From assembly GCA_031367325.1 (NCBI GenBank), contig JANLPQ010000035.1:1-64000 (forward strand): 64,000 nucleotides of DNA, read 5' to 3'. Origin of the DNA: JAAFIP01 sp031367325 (GTDB taxonomy: Bacteria; Pseudomonadota; Gammaproteobacteria; Burkholderiales; Burkholderiaceae_C). Of the stretch, positions 26,738-34,788 are shown one piece after another; position 1 is the stretch's first letter; each line of letters starts with the position of its first letter. The translations under genes and the position numbers were made by a program. The notes below the pieces were generated by a model, which worked only from the letters and a program-made list of their open reading frames with translations, was not told the origin of the DNA and did not search any database.

Positions 26738-27619
26738 ATGCCAACGCCTACCAATCTCCCCGAGCAATCCCAGCTGGGCAAAAGCAGCGCCTACATCGAC
26801 CAGTACGATGCATCGCTGCTATTTCCCATCGCCCGACAAACCAAGCGTGATGAACTGGGCATCAAAACCACCCTGCCCTTTATGGGTGCAGACCTGTGGA
26901 CAGCGTACGAGCTAAGCTGGCTTAACCCGCGCGGTAAACCGCAAATAGCACTGGCCCATATCACCGTGCCGTGCGAGACACCCTGCATTGTGGAGAGTAA
27001 AAGTTTTAAGCTCTACCTCAACAGTTTTAACAACACACGGTTTAACAGCATTGACGACGTACGCGAACGCATTGCCACGGACGTAGGCCGCGCGGCGTGG
27101 CAAAGCGCACAGGGTCAAGATACAAACGTCGCCCAAAAAAATGCGCGTGTAGGCGTCAGGCTAGTGCCGCCTGAGCTATTTGCAGCAGAAAAAGTGATTG
27201 AACTCGATGGCGTGCAACTAGACCGCCTAGACCTAGACTGCACCCACTACAGCCCCGCACCACATCTGCTGCAAGCCGCGTTGAATGAAAAACCTGTCAG
27301 CGAAACTTTGGTAAGCCACTTGCTAAAAAGCAACTGCCTTGTCACCAGCCAGCCCGACTGGGGCAGCGTACAAATCAACTACAGCGGCCCGCAAATTGAC
27401 CAAGCGGGTTTGCTGCAATACATCGTCAGCTTTCGCAACCACAACGAGTTCCACGAGCAATGCGTAGAACGCATCTACACCGACATCATGGCCCGTTGCA
27501 AGCCTGCGCAACTGTCGGTGTACGCCCGCTACACGCGCCGTGGCGGCCTGGACATTAACCCATGGCGTACCAGCCATCCGCAGGCGGCTCCAGCCAATGT
27601 GCGGTCGGCTAGGCAGTAG
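26738..27619 (+). CDS. queF: NADPH-dependent preQ0 (7-cyano-7-deazaguanine) reductase, QueF type II
   Basis: Reduces the nitrile of preQ0 to preQ1 in queuosine synthesis. Long, two-domain (YqcD-like, type II) form of 293 residues: substrate-binding ESKSFKLYLNSF in the first half, the catalytic cysteine in SNCLVTSQPDWG and the EFHEQCVERIYTDI segment in the second. ATG start. Followed by a dispersed repeat that may end its message. Confidence 0.95.
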   Translation: MPTPTNLPEQSQLGKSSAYIDQYDASLLFPIARQTKRDELGIKTTLPFMGADLWTAYELSWLNPRGKPQIALAHITVPCETPCIVESKSFKLYLNSFNNTRFNSIDDVRERIATDVGRAAWQSAQGQDTNVAQKNARVGVRLVPPELFAAEKVIELDGVQLDRLDLDCTHYSPAPHLLQAALNEKPVSETLVSHLLKSNCLVTSQPDWGSVQINYSGPQIDQAGLLQYIVSFRNHNEFHEQCVERIYTDIMARCKPAQLSVYARYTRRGGLDINPWRTSHPQAAPANVRSARQ

Positions 27620-27635
27620 ATTGTCAATACCCAAG

Positions 27636-27708
27636 TACTATTAATTTAATAGCTGCTTGAGCACGATTTACTTGGGTTAGAGGGCTAAAAGCCTATAAAA
27701 ATAGGCTT
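27636..27708 (+). repeat. TAGCTGCTTGAGCA-family repeat after queF
   Basis: Full-length forward copy, starting 17 bases after the queF stop: a TA-rich palindromic start (ACTATTAATTTAATAGCTG), the core, ACTTGGGTTAGAGGGCT and a terminal inverted repeat (AAGCCTAT with ATAGGCTT). The final small hairpin could act as a transcription end. Confidence 0.85.
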
Positions 27709-27811
27709 CAAAAGTCACTTTTTACTGCATGCACCATGCTGGCTTTGCGCGTTTGATTTAACTCGGAAATTGGCCTTGTCGTGCCACAGCGCAAACTTAG
27801 TGTGCTCAAAC

Positions 27812-28402
27812 TCAGCGCAAATCGCCTGTCAGCGAAGCCAAGGTTTCGGCGTTAATCTCCATGTGTGCAGGGTAGTTGGTATGGTCGCAGCCCAGCTTGG
27901 CAGCAGCACCTGCTTTCAGCACCGCCGCCATTGCGGGCGTGAACTCAAACCGTACAAAATGCACTGCCGAGGTTTTCTCGTCGTTTTCGCGGTCCATGTC
28001 TTCATCCGCTATGGCGTACACACGCTTGTGGCCTTCTACCTCGATAAACATGCGGTCTTCCACGCCTATCAGTCGGCGTAGCTCACGTTGACGCTCGTTG
28101 ACATCGGGGTACTCAATCATCATCGTGGCCTTCCAGTTGGTGCCATCGGGTACCAGCGGGGCGTAGGCCTCGATCTCTTGCAAGATGCCCTCTTCTTCAA
28201 AGACTTTTTCAATCCGCAGCATTTCTTGAATTTGGTAGCGAATGGTGGTCTCGCTTTCAAACTGCAAATGCAAATGCTCGCCTAGGTGCAGGCTGCGCAG
28301 CTTGCGATGCGCTAGCACGGCATCTTTGTGCGTTTTGCGGTACTTGTGGTACGCCTCTAGGCTCATGAGGTTGTCGGGGGTGATATTGCCTGTTAATTGC
28401 AT
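27812..28402 (-). CDS. DUF3501 family protein
   Basis: A 196-residue soluble protein of the DUF3501 family, function unknown. It has no cysteine clusters apart from a single Cys in LGCDHTNYPAH, a charged central region and no signal peptide. In many proteobacteria this family is encoded next to a rubrerythrin and an Hdr-type Fe-S protein, as here, which suggests a shared role in peroxide or redox handling. Separated from the upstream Fe-S gene by a 200-bp palindromic element. Confidence 0.82.
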   Translation of the reverse strand: MQLTGNITPDNLMSLEAYHKYRKTHKDAVLAHRKLRSLHLGEHLHLQFESETTIRYQIQEMLRIEKVFEEEGILQEIEAYAPLVPDGTNWKATMMIEYPDVNERQRELRRLIGVEDRMFIEVEGHKRVYAIADEDMDRENDEKTSAVHFVRFEFTPAMAAVLKAGAAAKLGCDHTNYPAHMEINAETLASLTGDLR

Positions 28403-28454
28403 GGTGGGCTCCTAATGTCTAAATTCGAGGGGCTGGGATCGGGGGCGGACTTCT

Positions 28455-28646
28455 GGACGCGAAGGGCGCTAAGGTTGCGCGAAGGACGCGAAAGAAGATA
28501 AAGAAAAAATACCAAATTATTAAAAATTTACTTTAATCGCTTCAAGTTTCACAAAGTTTGCTACTTGGTAAATTCTAGAGAATTCATTTCAAAAATTTTG
28601 GTATTCCTTTCGCGTCCTTGGCGCAACCTTAGCGCCCTTCGCGTCC
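28455..28646. repeat. Palindromic MITE-like element E1
   Basis: 40-bp inverted arms (28455-28494 with 28607-28646) match at 39 of 40 positions; the arm begins GGACGCGAAGGGCGCTAAGG. Inside the arms one side continues with an A/G-rich AAAGAAGATAAAG tract and the other with GGAATACC, so the element has a direction. The AT-rich centre is unlike that of E2. No protein is encoded. It lies in the gap between the Fe-S gene and the DUF3501 gene and would be transcribed as a large hairpin. Confidence 0.88.
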
Positions 28647-28681
28647 GGTATTAATCTCCTAATCCTCAATAAACTACAAAA

Positions 28682-30067
28682 CTATTTCAAGCCGTACGCT
28701 GTGCGCACCAGTGTCAGTGGATGCGCCAGTTCAGGTTCACCCAATTTGTTAACTTCAAAGCCTTGCTTAATATGGTGCCCGCCCAATGGGCAGTCTGAGC
28801 TGATGAAATCTGGCAAACCAGCGGCCACTGCAATAGAGCCATCCGCTGCAGCACCCGAGCCTGGATGGTCGGCCATCTTTTTAAACAGCGGTTTGCCAAT
28901 TTTCATGGCCTGCTGGTGGGTGGCTTTTTTCACGCCGAAGGTGCCGGCGTGGCCGCTGCAGCGTTCGTTGGTTTGCACGTAAGTGCCGGGCACCATTTTG
29001 AGCATTTCTTCGGTTTTTTTGCCGATGTTTTGCACCCGGCCGTGGCAGGGGATTTGGTAGCTGATTTTGCCCAGGCTGACGGGGAATTCGGTTTTGATCA
29101 AACCGTCCCGTTTGCGTGCCATCAGGTATTCAAACGGGTCCCACATGGCTTCTTTCACCAGTTGCACATCGGCTTGCTCGGGGTACATGAGTGGAATTTC
29201 TTGTTTGAACATCAGCGTGCAGCTGGGCACGGCGCTCAAGATGGCGTAGCCGTTTTTGGCGTAGTGGGTCAGCACGGGGATGTTGGCTTCTTTACAAGCG
29301 TTCACCGATTTTAAATCGCCCAGTTCTAGCTTAGGCATGCCGCAGCATTTTTCGGCGCTCACTAGTTCATACGGTATATCGTTGTGGTCAAGAATTTTGA
29401 GCAAATCGTGGCCAATACCTGGCTCGTTGTAGTTGACGTAGCAGGTGCTGTAAATGGCTACTTTGCCAGGCGTTTTTACGCCGTTGTTGACAACGGTGGC
29501 TTTGGCTTTGGGTGCAGATTTGCGGAATTTTTTAGTAGCCAATTCAGGCAGCCAAGCGTCTTTATCAACACCCAGCACGCTTTCCATCACAGCGCGGGCG
29601 GGCTTGGTGTTGTTCACCGCGTTGGCCACTTGCACCACGATAGGGATGCCAGCAAACTGGCCATGCACGTCGGTGCTGGCCAAGAATTTTTCAGAAGTTT
29701 TAACTTCGCCTTTTTCAAACTTAATGGCTTTGGCGCGCAGCATGGTGTGCGGAAAGTCAAGGTTAAATGCATGGGGCGGGGTATAGGGGCATTTGGTTAG
29801 GTAGCACAGGTCGCACAAATAGCATTGATCCACCACAGACCAATAATCTTTTTTGTCTACGCCGTCTACTTCCATGGTGTTGCTGTTGTCGACTAGGTCG
29901 AACAGCGTGGGGAAACTTCCGCACAGGCTTACACAGCGGCGGCAGCCATGGCAAATATCAAAGATGCGCTCCATTTCATGCAAGGTCGCTTCTTCGTTGT
30001 AATAGTCAGCGCCTTTCCAGTCAATCGGGTGCCGGGTAGGAGCGTCTAAATTGCCTTCGCGTGCCAT
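28682..30067 (-). CDS. Heterodisulfide-reductase-type Fe-S protein (GlpC/HdrD-like)
   Basis: Probable cytoplasmic electron-transfer or reductase subunit. The N-terminal part has two [4Fe-4S] ferredoxin-type motifs (CHGCRRCVSLC at about residues 39-49 and CYLCDLCYLTKCPY at about 82-95). The C-terminal part has two CCG domains (around AEKCCGMPKLELG and NERCSGHAGTFG), which can bind a noncubane cluster. 461 residues. It is flanked upstream by the rubrerythrin gene and downstream by the DUF3501 gene, each across one palindromic element. Partner and substrate unknown; reduction of the rubrerythrin diiron site is a reasonable inference. Confidence 0.85.
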   Translation of the reverse strand: MAREGNLDAPTRHPIDWKGADYYNEEATLHEMERIFDICHGCRRCVSLCGSFPTLFDLVDNSNTMEVDGVDKKDYWSVVDQCYLCDLCYLTKCPYTPPHAFNLDFPHTMLRAKAIKFEKGEVKTSEKFLASTDVHGQFAGIPIVVQVANAVNNTKPARAVMESVLGVDKDAWLPELATKKFRKSAPKAKATVVNNGVKTPGKVAIYSTCYVNYNEPGIGHDLLKILDHNDIPYELVSAEKCCGMPKLELGDLKSVNACKEANIPVLTHYAKNGYAILSAVPSCTLMFKQEIPLMYPEQADVQLVKEAMWDPFEYLMARKRDGLIKTEFPVSLGKISYQIPCHGRVQNIGKKTEEMLKMVPGTYVQTNERCSGHAGTFGVKKATHQQAMKIGKPLFKKMADHPGSGAAADGSIAVAAGLPDFISSDCPLGGHHIKQGFEVNKLGEPELAHPLTLVRTAYGLK

Positions 30068-30112
30068 AACTTTGTCTCAGGGGTTTATTTATCTATCAAG
30101 AGAATTCGGGGG

Positions 30113-30322
30113 CAGAACTGCCGGATGCGAAGAACGCGAAGGTTTCGCGAAGGACGCTAAAGGAATACCAAAATTTTTAAATTCACTGTCAAACTGATGT
30201 GACCAAACCCCTAGCCGTAGCATGACCGGGCTGAAAGTGAAATATAAACTCTGGTATTTTTTCTTCTGTCTTCTTTAGCGTCCTTAGCGAAACCTTCGCG
30301 CCCTTCGCGTCCGGAAGTTCTG
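30113..30322. repeat. Palindromic MITE-like element E2
   Basis: Same family as E1 but in opposite orientation: here the GGAATACC side is on the left and the A/G-rich tract on the right. The inverted arms extend further out, from CAGAACT (30113) to AGTTCTG (30322), with several mismatches. It fills most of the gap between the rubrerythrin gene and the Fe-S gene. Confidence 0.88.
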
Positions 30323-30348
30323 TATTCAGGTTTTCAAAAACCTACGAA

Positions 30349-30771
30349 TTAATCCACCAGCTCAGTCAAAGCCTTGGCGTAGCGGTTAGCGTGTGAACGC
30401 TCTGCTTTGGCCAAAGTTTCAAACCAGTCGGCTACTTCGTCATGACCTTCGTCACGAGCGGTTTTGGCCATGCCGGGGTACATGTCGGTGTACTCATGGG
30501 TTTCGCCTGCAACAGCAGATGCCAAGTTTTGACGGGTTGCGCCAAAAGGCATGCCGGTAGCTGGGTCGCCGCACTGTTCTAGCCACTCTAGGTGACCGTG
30601 CGCGTGGCCGGTTTCGCCTTCAGCGGTCGAGCGGAACAGCGCTGCCACGTCTGGCTGGCCTTCAACGTCGGCCTTGTTTGCGAAATATAAATAGCGGCGG
30701 TTAGCCTGTGACTCGCCTGCGAAGGCGGCCTTCAAGTTGTCTTCCGTCTTAGAGCCTTTTAGTGCTGCCAT
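30349..30771 (-). CDS. Rubrerythrin-like diiron protein without rubredoxin domain
   Basis: A 140-residue four-helix-bundle ferritin-like protein. Iron-ligand motifs occur in AGESQANRRY (about residue 19), EGETGHAHGHLEW (about 51), GETHEYTDMY (about 89) and KAERSHANRY (about 123). No CxxC pair is present, so the rubredoxin domain of classical rubrerythrin is absent and electrons must come from another protein, perhaps the adjacent Fe-S protein. Such proteins usually reduce hydrogen peroxide. Good ribosome site (TAGGAGA) before the ATG. First gene of the three-gene leftward operon, with a Fur-box-like site about 140 bases upstream. Confidence 0.9.
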   Translation of the reverse strand: MAALKGSKTEDNLKAAFAGESQANRRYLYFANKADVEGQPDVAALFRSTAEGETGHAHGHLEWLEQCGDPATGMPFGATRQNLASAVAGETHEYTDMYPGMAKTARDEGHDEVADWFETLAKAERSHANRYAKALTELVD

Positions 30772-30911
30772 GATGGTTTCTCCTAGGGGTTAATGAAAAA
30801 GGTTGTCACCTTGAAAATACAAGGAACTTTAACCATAGCGGTATTAGGTGCCCAAGTCTAATTGTTCGCTTCAATACCCCTCATTGGGCTTGGCTATTGG
30901 TTCTATTTAAT

Positions 30912-30931
30912 TGATAGTTATTCTCATTTAA
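30912..30931. promoter_or_regulatory. Candidate Fur box between rubrerythrin and HiPIP genes
   Basis: On the minus strand the sequence AATGAGAATAACTATCAATT matches about 16 of 19 positions of a classical Fur site of the AATGAGAATCATTATCATT type. It is about 140 bases from both divergent start codons, in an AT-rich 298-base gap. The gap also holds two short inverted repeats (GACC/GGTC at 30952-30963; TGACC/GGTCA at 31022-31036). Confidence 0.5.
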
Positions 30932-31069
30932 ACACTCCCCATATCAAGTTAGACCGTGTGGTCATATTGTTTACTAGTTAGTTTATTATTTGTATATGCA
31001 CTATACTTCTGTTTATTGCATTGACCATGTCGGTCAGACAATCAAAAATAGCCAATCAGGATACCTTTC

Positions 31070-31378
31070 ATGACCAGCCGCCGCCAATTTATCGTTCAAT
31101 TTAGCGCTGCCAGCGCCGTATTAAGTGCCGCACAATTTAGCCAAGCCGCCGACCCCATGGTGGCCGAGTCAGACCCCCAAGCCAAAGCACTGGGTTACTT
31201 TGCAGTGGCCACCAAGGCGGATAAAACTAAATATCCCAAGTACGCTGCCGACCAAAATTGCAGCAACTGCGCCTTGTACCAAGGCAAAGCTGCTGATGCA
31301 GCTGGTGGCTGCCCACTGTTTGCAGGCAAGCAAGTGTCTGGCAAAGCCTGGTGCTCTGCTTGGGCAAAAAAAGCCTAA
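31070..31378 (+). CDS. High-potential iron-sulfur protein (HiPIP)
   Basis: Small periplasmic [4Fe-4S] electron carrier. Tat-type signal with SRRQFIVQF at residues 3-11 and a cleavage region near SQAAD (about 24-28). The mature part has the four cluster cysteines at 64, 67, 81 and 95 (CSNC, GGCPLF, AWCSAW), with spacing typical of HiPIP. 102 residues. In betaproteobacteria such proteins carry electrons to reaction centres or terminal oxidases. The next gene encodes an Fe-S photolyase 48 bases downstream; a functional link is uncertain. Confidence 0.92.
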   Translation: MTSRRQFIVQFSAASAVLSAAQFSQAADPMVAESDPQAKALGYFAVATKADKTKYPKYAADQNCSNCALYQGKAADAAGGCPLFAGKQVSGKAWCSAWAKKA

Positions 31379-31426
31379 GCTAACACCCCGAACTAAGGCA
31401 TTCAGCTCTTTGTTTAAGGCAAATCC

Positions 31427-33094
31427 ATGGCCAAAACCACTGCGGCTGTGCCCGCCACTGCCCTACCCTGTCGCCATCTAATTCTGATTCTGGGCGACCA
31501 GCTCGACGCTGATTCATCAGCGTTGGACGACATTGACCCGCAGCAAGATGTGGTGCTGATGGTGGAGGCTTTTGACGAGTCGCGCCACGTGTGGTCGCAC
31601 AAAATCCGTACCACGCTGTTTCTGTCGGCCATGCGCCACTACGCCGTTAGCTTGCGCACGCGTGGCTTGCGAGTGGACTACCGCGCACTAGACACGCACG
31701 GCGACGCATCGCTAGCTGACGGCCTGACTGCAGCAGTGCTACAGCACCAACCCAGCAGTGTGATAGGGGTAGAACCTGGGGATCTGCGAGTGCGCCACGC
31801 ATTAGAAAATGCTATAAATAAAATAGCTGCTCGAGCAGGTTCTACGGGCTCAAACCCTGAAAAGACTGTTAAAAAAGCATCCGCCAAGGCTGTTTTAAGC
31901 GGTGAAGCACGCACTACCCCACTGCGCATGGACTGGCGCGAAGACCGCCACTTTTTATGCAGCCTGCCCGCGTTTCGCAAATGGGCTGGCACCAGCAAAA
32001 GCCTGCGAATGGAGTTTTTCTACCGGCAAATGCGCCAGCAGTACAAAATTTTGATGGATGGCAAAGAACCCGCAGGTGGCCAGTGGAATTTTGATGCCGA
32101 TAACCGCAAAAGCTTTGGCAAAGCAGGACCTAAAGACGTGCCGCAGCCACTGGTGTTTAAGCCCGACGCCATCACGCAAGATGTTATCAAGTTAGTTAAC
32201 ACCCACTTTGCCGATCACCCAGGCCATTTGGACAAATTTAACTGGCCCACCACCCGCACCGAGGCGTTGCGTGCGCTCAAAGATTTTATTGACAACCGCC
32301 TGCCCCAGTTTGGCCCGCACGAAGACGCCATGTGGACGAACCTTGAGTTTGGCTGGCATTCACTGCTGTCTAGCTCGCTTAACCTAAAGTTGCTGAACCC
32401 GCTAGAAGTAGTGCAGGCTGCAGAGCAAGCCTATGCCAAAAAAGGCCTAGATTTAGCCAGCGTAGAGGGTTTTATCCGCCAAATTCTGGGCTGGCGCGAG
32501 TTTATGCGCGGGGTGTACTTTTTAGACATGCCCGCGCTGAAAACCGCCAACCATTACGACCACCAAAACCCGTTGCCCAAATGGTACTGGACCGGCGACA
32601 CACGCATGAACTGCATGAAAAACTGCATTTCGCAAACGCTGGACAACGGCTATTCGCATCACATTCAGCGTCTGATGATTACCGGCATGTTTGGCGTGAC
32701 GGCGCAAATCAACCCGCAGCAAATGTGTGACTGGTATCTGGCCGTGTACGTGGACGCAGTGGAATGGGTAGAGCTGCCTAACGTGGCAGGTATGGCACTG
32801 TTTGCCAACGGTGGCCGCTTTACCAGCAAGCCGTACGTAGCAAGCGGCGCGTACGTTAAACGCATGAGCAACTATTGCACCGGCTGCGCCTACACGCCCG
32901 AGACGCGCGCGGGCGATACGGCCTGCCCGATGACCACCCTGTACTGGAATTTTCTAGATAAGCACGAAGCCAGCTTTGCAGGCAACCCGCGCACCGCGTT
33001 GATGGTAAAGAATCTGCAGCGCATGACCGATGATGAGCGGCTGCAAGTGCGGGCGACAGCACAGCGGATGTTGGGGGACTTGGATGCTTTGTAG
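31427..33094 (+). CDS. Fe-S bacterial cryptochrome/(6-4) photolyase (PhrB/CryB-like)
   Basis: Light-driven DNA-repair flavoprotein of the FeS-BCP group. The N-terminal alpha/beta domain starts LILILGDQLDADSSAL (about residues 18-33). The C-terminal helical FAD domain includes GWHSLLSS and ILGWREFMRGVYF. Cluster cysteines are visible in MNCMKNC, NYCTGC and TACPM. 555 residues, some 35-45 more than usual: a copy of the dispersed repeat sits in frame at codons 129-145, followed by a Lys/Ala-rich linker before MDWREDRHFLCSLP, between the two domains. The domain cores look intact, so the protein is probably functional. Confidence 0.9.
   Translation: MAKTTAAVPATALPCRHLILILGDQLDADSSALDDIDPQQDVVLMVEAFDESRHVWSHKIRTTLFLSAMRHYAVSLRTRGLRVDYRALDTHGDASLADGLTAAVLQHQPSSVIGVEPGDLRVRHALENAINKIAARAGSTGSNPEKTVKKASAKAVLSGEARTTPLRMDWREDRHFLCSLPAFRKWAGTSKSLRMEFFYRQMRQQYKILMDGKEPAGGQWNFDADNRKSFGKAGPKDVPQPLVFKPDAITQDVIKLVNTHFADHPGHLDKFNWPTTRTEALRALKDFIDNRLPQFGPHEDAMWTNLEFGWHSLLSSSLNLKLLNPLEVVQAAEQAYAKKGLDLASVEGFIRQILGWREFMRGVYFLDMPALKTANHYDHQNPLPKWYWTGDTRMNCMKNCISQTLDNGYSHHIQRLMITGMFGVTAQINPQQMCDWYLAVYVDAVEWVELPNVAGMALFANGGRFTSKPYVASGAYVKRMSNYCTGCAYTPETRAGDTACPMTTLYWNFLDKHEASFAGNPRTALMVKNLQRMTDDERLQVRATAQRMLGDLDAL
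31811..31861 (+). repeat. Dispersed repeat in frame inside the photolyase gene
   Basis: GCTATAAATAAAATAGCTGC followed by TCGAGCAGGTTCTACGGGCT matches the TAGCTGCTTGAGCA family with one core change (CTCGAGCA). It keeps the reading frame and codes for A-I-N-K-I-A-A-R-A-G-S-T-G-S in the interdomain linker. Confidence 0.75.
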
Positions 33095-33125
33095 TTGGAT
33101 TCTTGTCGGTAGACTGGTTTAACAG

Positions 33126-33179
33126 TTACTATTAATTTCGTAGCTGCTTGAGCAGGATTTACTTGGGTTAGAGGGCTAT
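33126..33179 (+). repeat. TAGCTGCTTGAGCA-family repeat
   Basis: Forward copy with core, ACTTGGGTTAGAGGGCTAT and the AT-rich start, 31 bases after the photolyase stop. Confidence 0.85.
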
Positions 33180-33390
33180 TTCATTGTTGAAAATGCTGTT
33201 TGAACAGGTTTTAAGGGTGCTTTTTGTGCTGCGTTGGTTAGGGAGCCAGTTCGTTGTTCTAGCACGCGCGCTACTGCGGTCAGTCCCATGCCAAACGGAC
33301 CTGCAGCCCTTTATTGTTTGTCATAGGACTGACCACAACAGCACGCTTGTAGCGAGCTAGGGTTGTCGCTCCGTGCGAGTCACGGTAAAT

Positions 33391-33600
33391 TAGATCGTTG
33401 TAGCTGTTCTTCTGCAGCGACCACGCCAGCGGAGCGCGTGACTTAAAACTACTACATTGAACAGGGTGAGCGGTGTGAGCGTGTCGATGAAAAAATCGTA
33501 GCGAGGCGCGGCAAACCAACTCAAAATTTCTACACATCTAAGTCGCGTGTTCGCGGAGATTTTTTGCAGCGACATGTCACGCCGCCCGTCCAAGGTAAAC
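33391..33600 (-). repeat. Larger degenerate repeat, copy A
   Basis: On the minus strand TCGCTGCAAAAA, TCTCC, AACACGCG, GCGCCT and ATTTTTTCATCGA appear in the same order and with similar spacing as on the plus strand at 42310-42455. Copy A has an open frame (start near 33602, with SLQKISANTR and FAAPRYDFFID); copy B has a stop shortly after the shared SLQK-S-NTR part. Origin unknown; possibly the relic of a small repeated gene or a non-coding mobile element. Confidence 0.55.
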
Positions 33601-33642
33601 AACGAAGTAATGCATTGCCAAAGGGGAGTTTAAAACCCATGA

Positions 33643-33700
33643 CCACTACAAATTCAATAGCTGCTTGAGCAGTACTTACTTGGGTTACAAACACTTTTAT
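33643..33700 (+). repeat. TAGCTGCTTGAGCA-family repeat
   Basis: Forward copy: ACTACAAATTCAATAGCTG, the core, then ACTTACTTGGGTTACAAAC. The right end is diverged. Confidence 0.8.
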
Positions 33701-33949
33701 TCATAAACTAAAGTCTTCTAGAGATTTTTTGCATCTGACCCCAAAATACCACGCAACCATCCACCCACACCCAAACATCACCCCAATCGCCGCCCCAAAG
33801 ACACTTTTCCGATAAAAACTTGCGGTCATAAGCCCTCAAGTTACAGATTCATGCTGCATTGCAATAGAATTTGATGGTTTAGCGAAATAGGAAAGTTACC
33901 AAGTGATTACAAACTCTGGTCGCCACCCCAAAACACAGAAAGCCAAAGT

Positions 33950-34393
33950 ATGTCCACCGAAGCGACCAGCGTAGCCAAGAAGCGGCCTGAATTCCGCAAC
34001 ATCAACGCGTTTACCGATTTGCCCACCTACCGTTTGCCGCTGGCAGGCATAGTGTCCATCTTGCACCGCATCAGCGGTGCGATTATGTTTTTGCTGATGC
34101 CTTTTATTATTTGGATGTTCGACACCTCGCTGTCGTCGGAAATCTCCTTTGCCAAATTCAAGGCCGCATTCAACGTGGGCATGCTGGGCTTGCCTGGCTT
34201 TATGTGGAAGCTGGTGGCACTGGCGCTGATCTGGGCGTTCTTGCACCACTTCGTGTCAGGTTTGCGCCATTTGTGGATGGACGCGCGCCATGCTGTCACC
34301 AAAGAGTTTGGTAAAACCTCAGCTATTGTCACCTTGGCGGTCAGCATTGGCCTGACGGTGATTCTGGGTGCCAAGCTATTTGGCCTGTACTAA
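33950..34393 (+). CDS. sdhC: Succinate dehydrogenase cytochrome b556 subunit
   Basis: Membrane anchor subunit of complex II, binding heme b and quinone together with SdhD. RPEFRNINAFTDLPTYRLPL and SILHRISGAIMF are the family N-terminus; the HH in FLHHFVSGLRHLWMD contains the heme-ligand region. Three transmembrane helices (about 30-55, 80-105, 122-145). 147 residues. First gene of sdhC-sdhD-sdhA-sdhB-sdhE, followed by gltA; all on one strand with short gaps. Confidence 0.95.
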   Translation: MSTEATSVAKKRPEFRNINAFTDLPTYRLPLAGIVSILHRISGAIMFLLMPFIIWMFDTSLSSEISFAKFKAAFNVGMLGLPGFMWKLVALALIWAFLHHFVSGLRHLWMDARHAVTKEFGKTSAIVTLAVSIGLTVILGAKLFGLY

Positions 34394-34419
34394 TATATTT
34401 AAATAAAAGAAAAGATACC

Positions 34420-34785
34420 ATGGCAGTAAATTACGGCACCAAGCGCTCAGTAGTGGGCGCGCATTACGGTTTAAAAGACTGGCTAGCCCAGCGCATCACC
34501 GCCACTTTGATGGCAGTGTTTACATTGTTAGTTTTGGCCCAGGTGGTGCTTATCAAAGGCCCGATTGGCTACGAGTCTTGGGCACGCATTTTTGCGTCTC
34601 AGTGGATGAAGGTGCTGACCTTTGTCGTCATTATTGCCATGCTGTACCACGTGTGGGTGGGCGTGCGCGATATTTGGATGGATTACATCAAGCCTGTTGC
34701 CCTGCGTTTGTCGCTGCAAGTTGTCACTATGGTTTGGCTCGTGGGGTGCGCGGGCTGGGCTGTACAAGTGTTGTGGAGAATTTAA
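34420..34785 (+). CDS. sdhD: Succinate dehydrogenase hydrophobic anchor subunit
   Basis: Second membrane anchor of complex II. RSVVGAHYGLKDWLAQRITA is typical of the proteobacterial subunit, and YHVWVGVRDIWMDY holds the heme/quinone-site residues. Three hydrophobic helices in 121 residues. Three bases separate its stop from the sdhA start. Confidence 0.95.
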   Translation: MAVNYGTKRSVVGAHYGLKDWLAQRITATLMAVFTLLVLAQVVLIKGPIGYESWARIFASQWMKVLTFVVIIAMLYHVWVGVRDIWMDYIKPVALRLSLQVVTMVWLVGCAGWAVQVLWRI

Positions 34786-34788
34786 GTT

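Larger units (their letters stand above)
33095..33949. other. 855-base gene-free region before sdhC with repeats
   Basis: Contains two forward copies of the TAGCTGCTTGAGCA repeat (33126-33179 and 33643-33700), an inverted repeat GGTCAGTCC/GGACTGACC (33278-33286 with 33326-33334) and one copy of a larger degenerate element (33391-33600, minus strand) also found near 42.3 kb. A 70-codon frame lies on the minus strand within that element, but it is not recognised as a known protein. Confidence 0.7.

Noticed and set aside
28455..30322. Insertion sequences with transposase
   Set aside because: E1 and E2 are only about 200 bases each and encode nothing; they are non-autonomous palindromic elements at most.
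33280..33602. Two minus-strand frames in the gap before sdhC
   Set aside because: They overlap each other in different frames within a degenerate repeat; the homologous copy at 42.3 kb has the frame broken, so I treat it as a repeat, not a gene.
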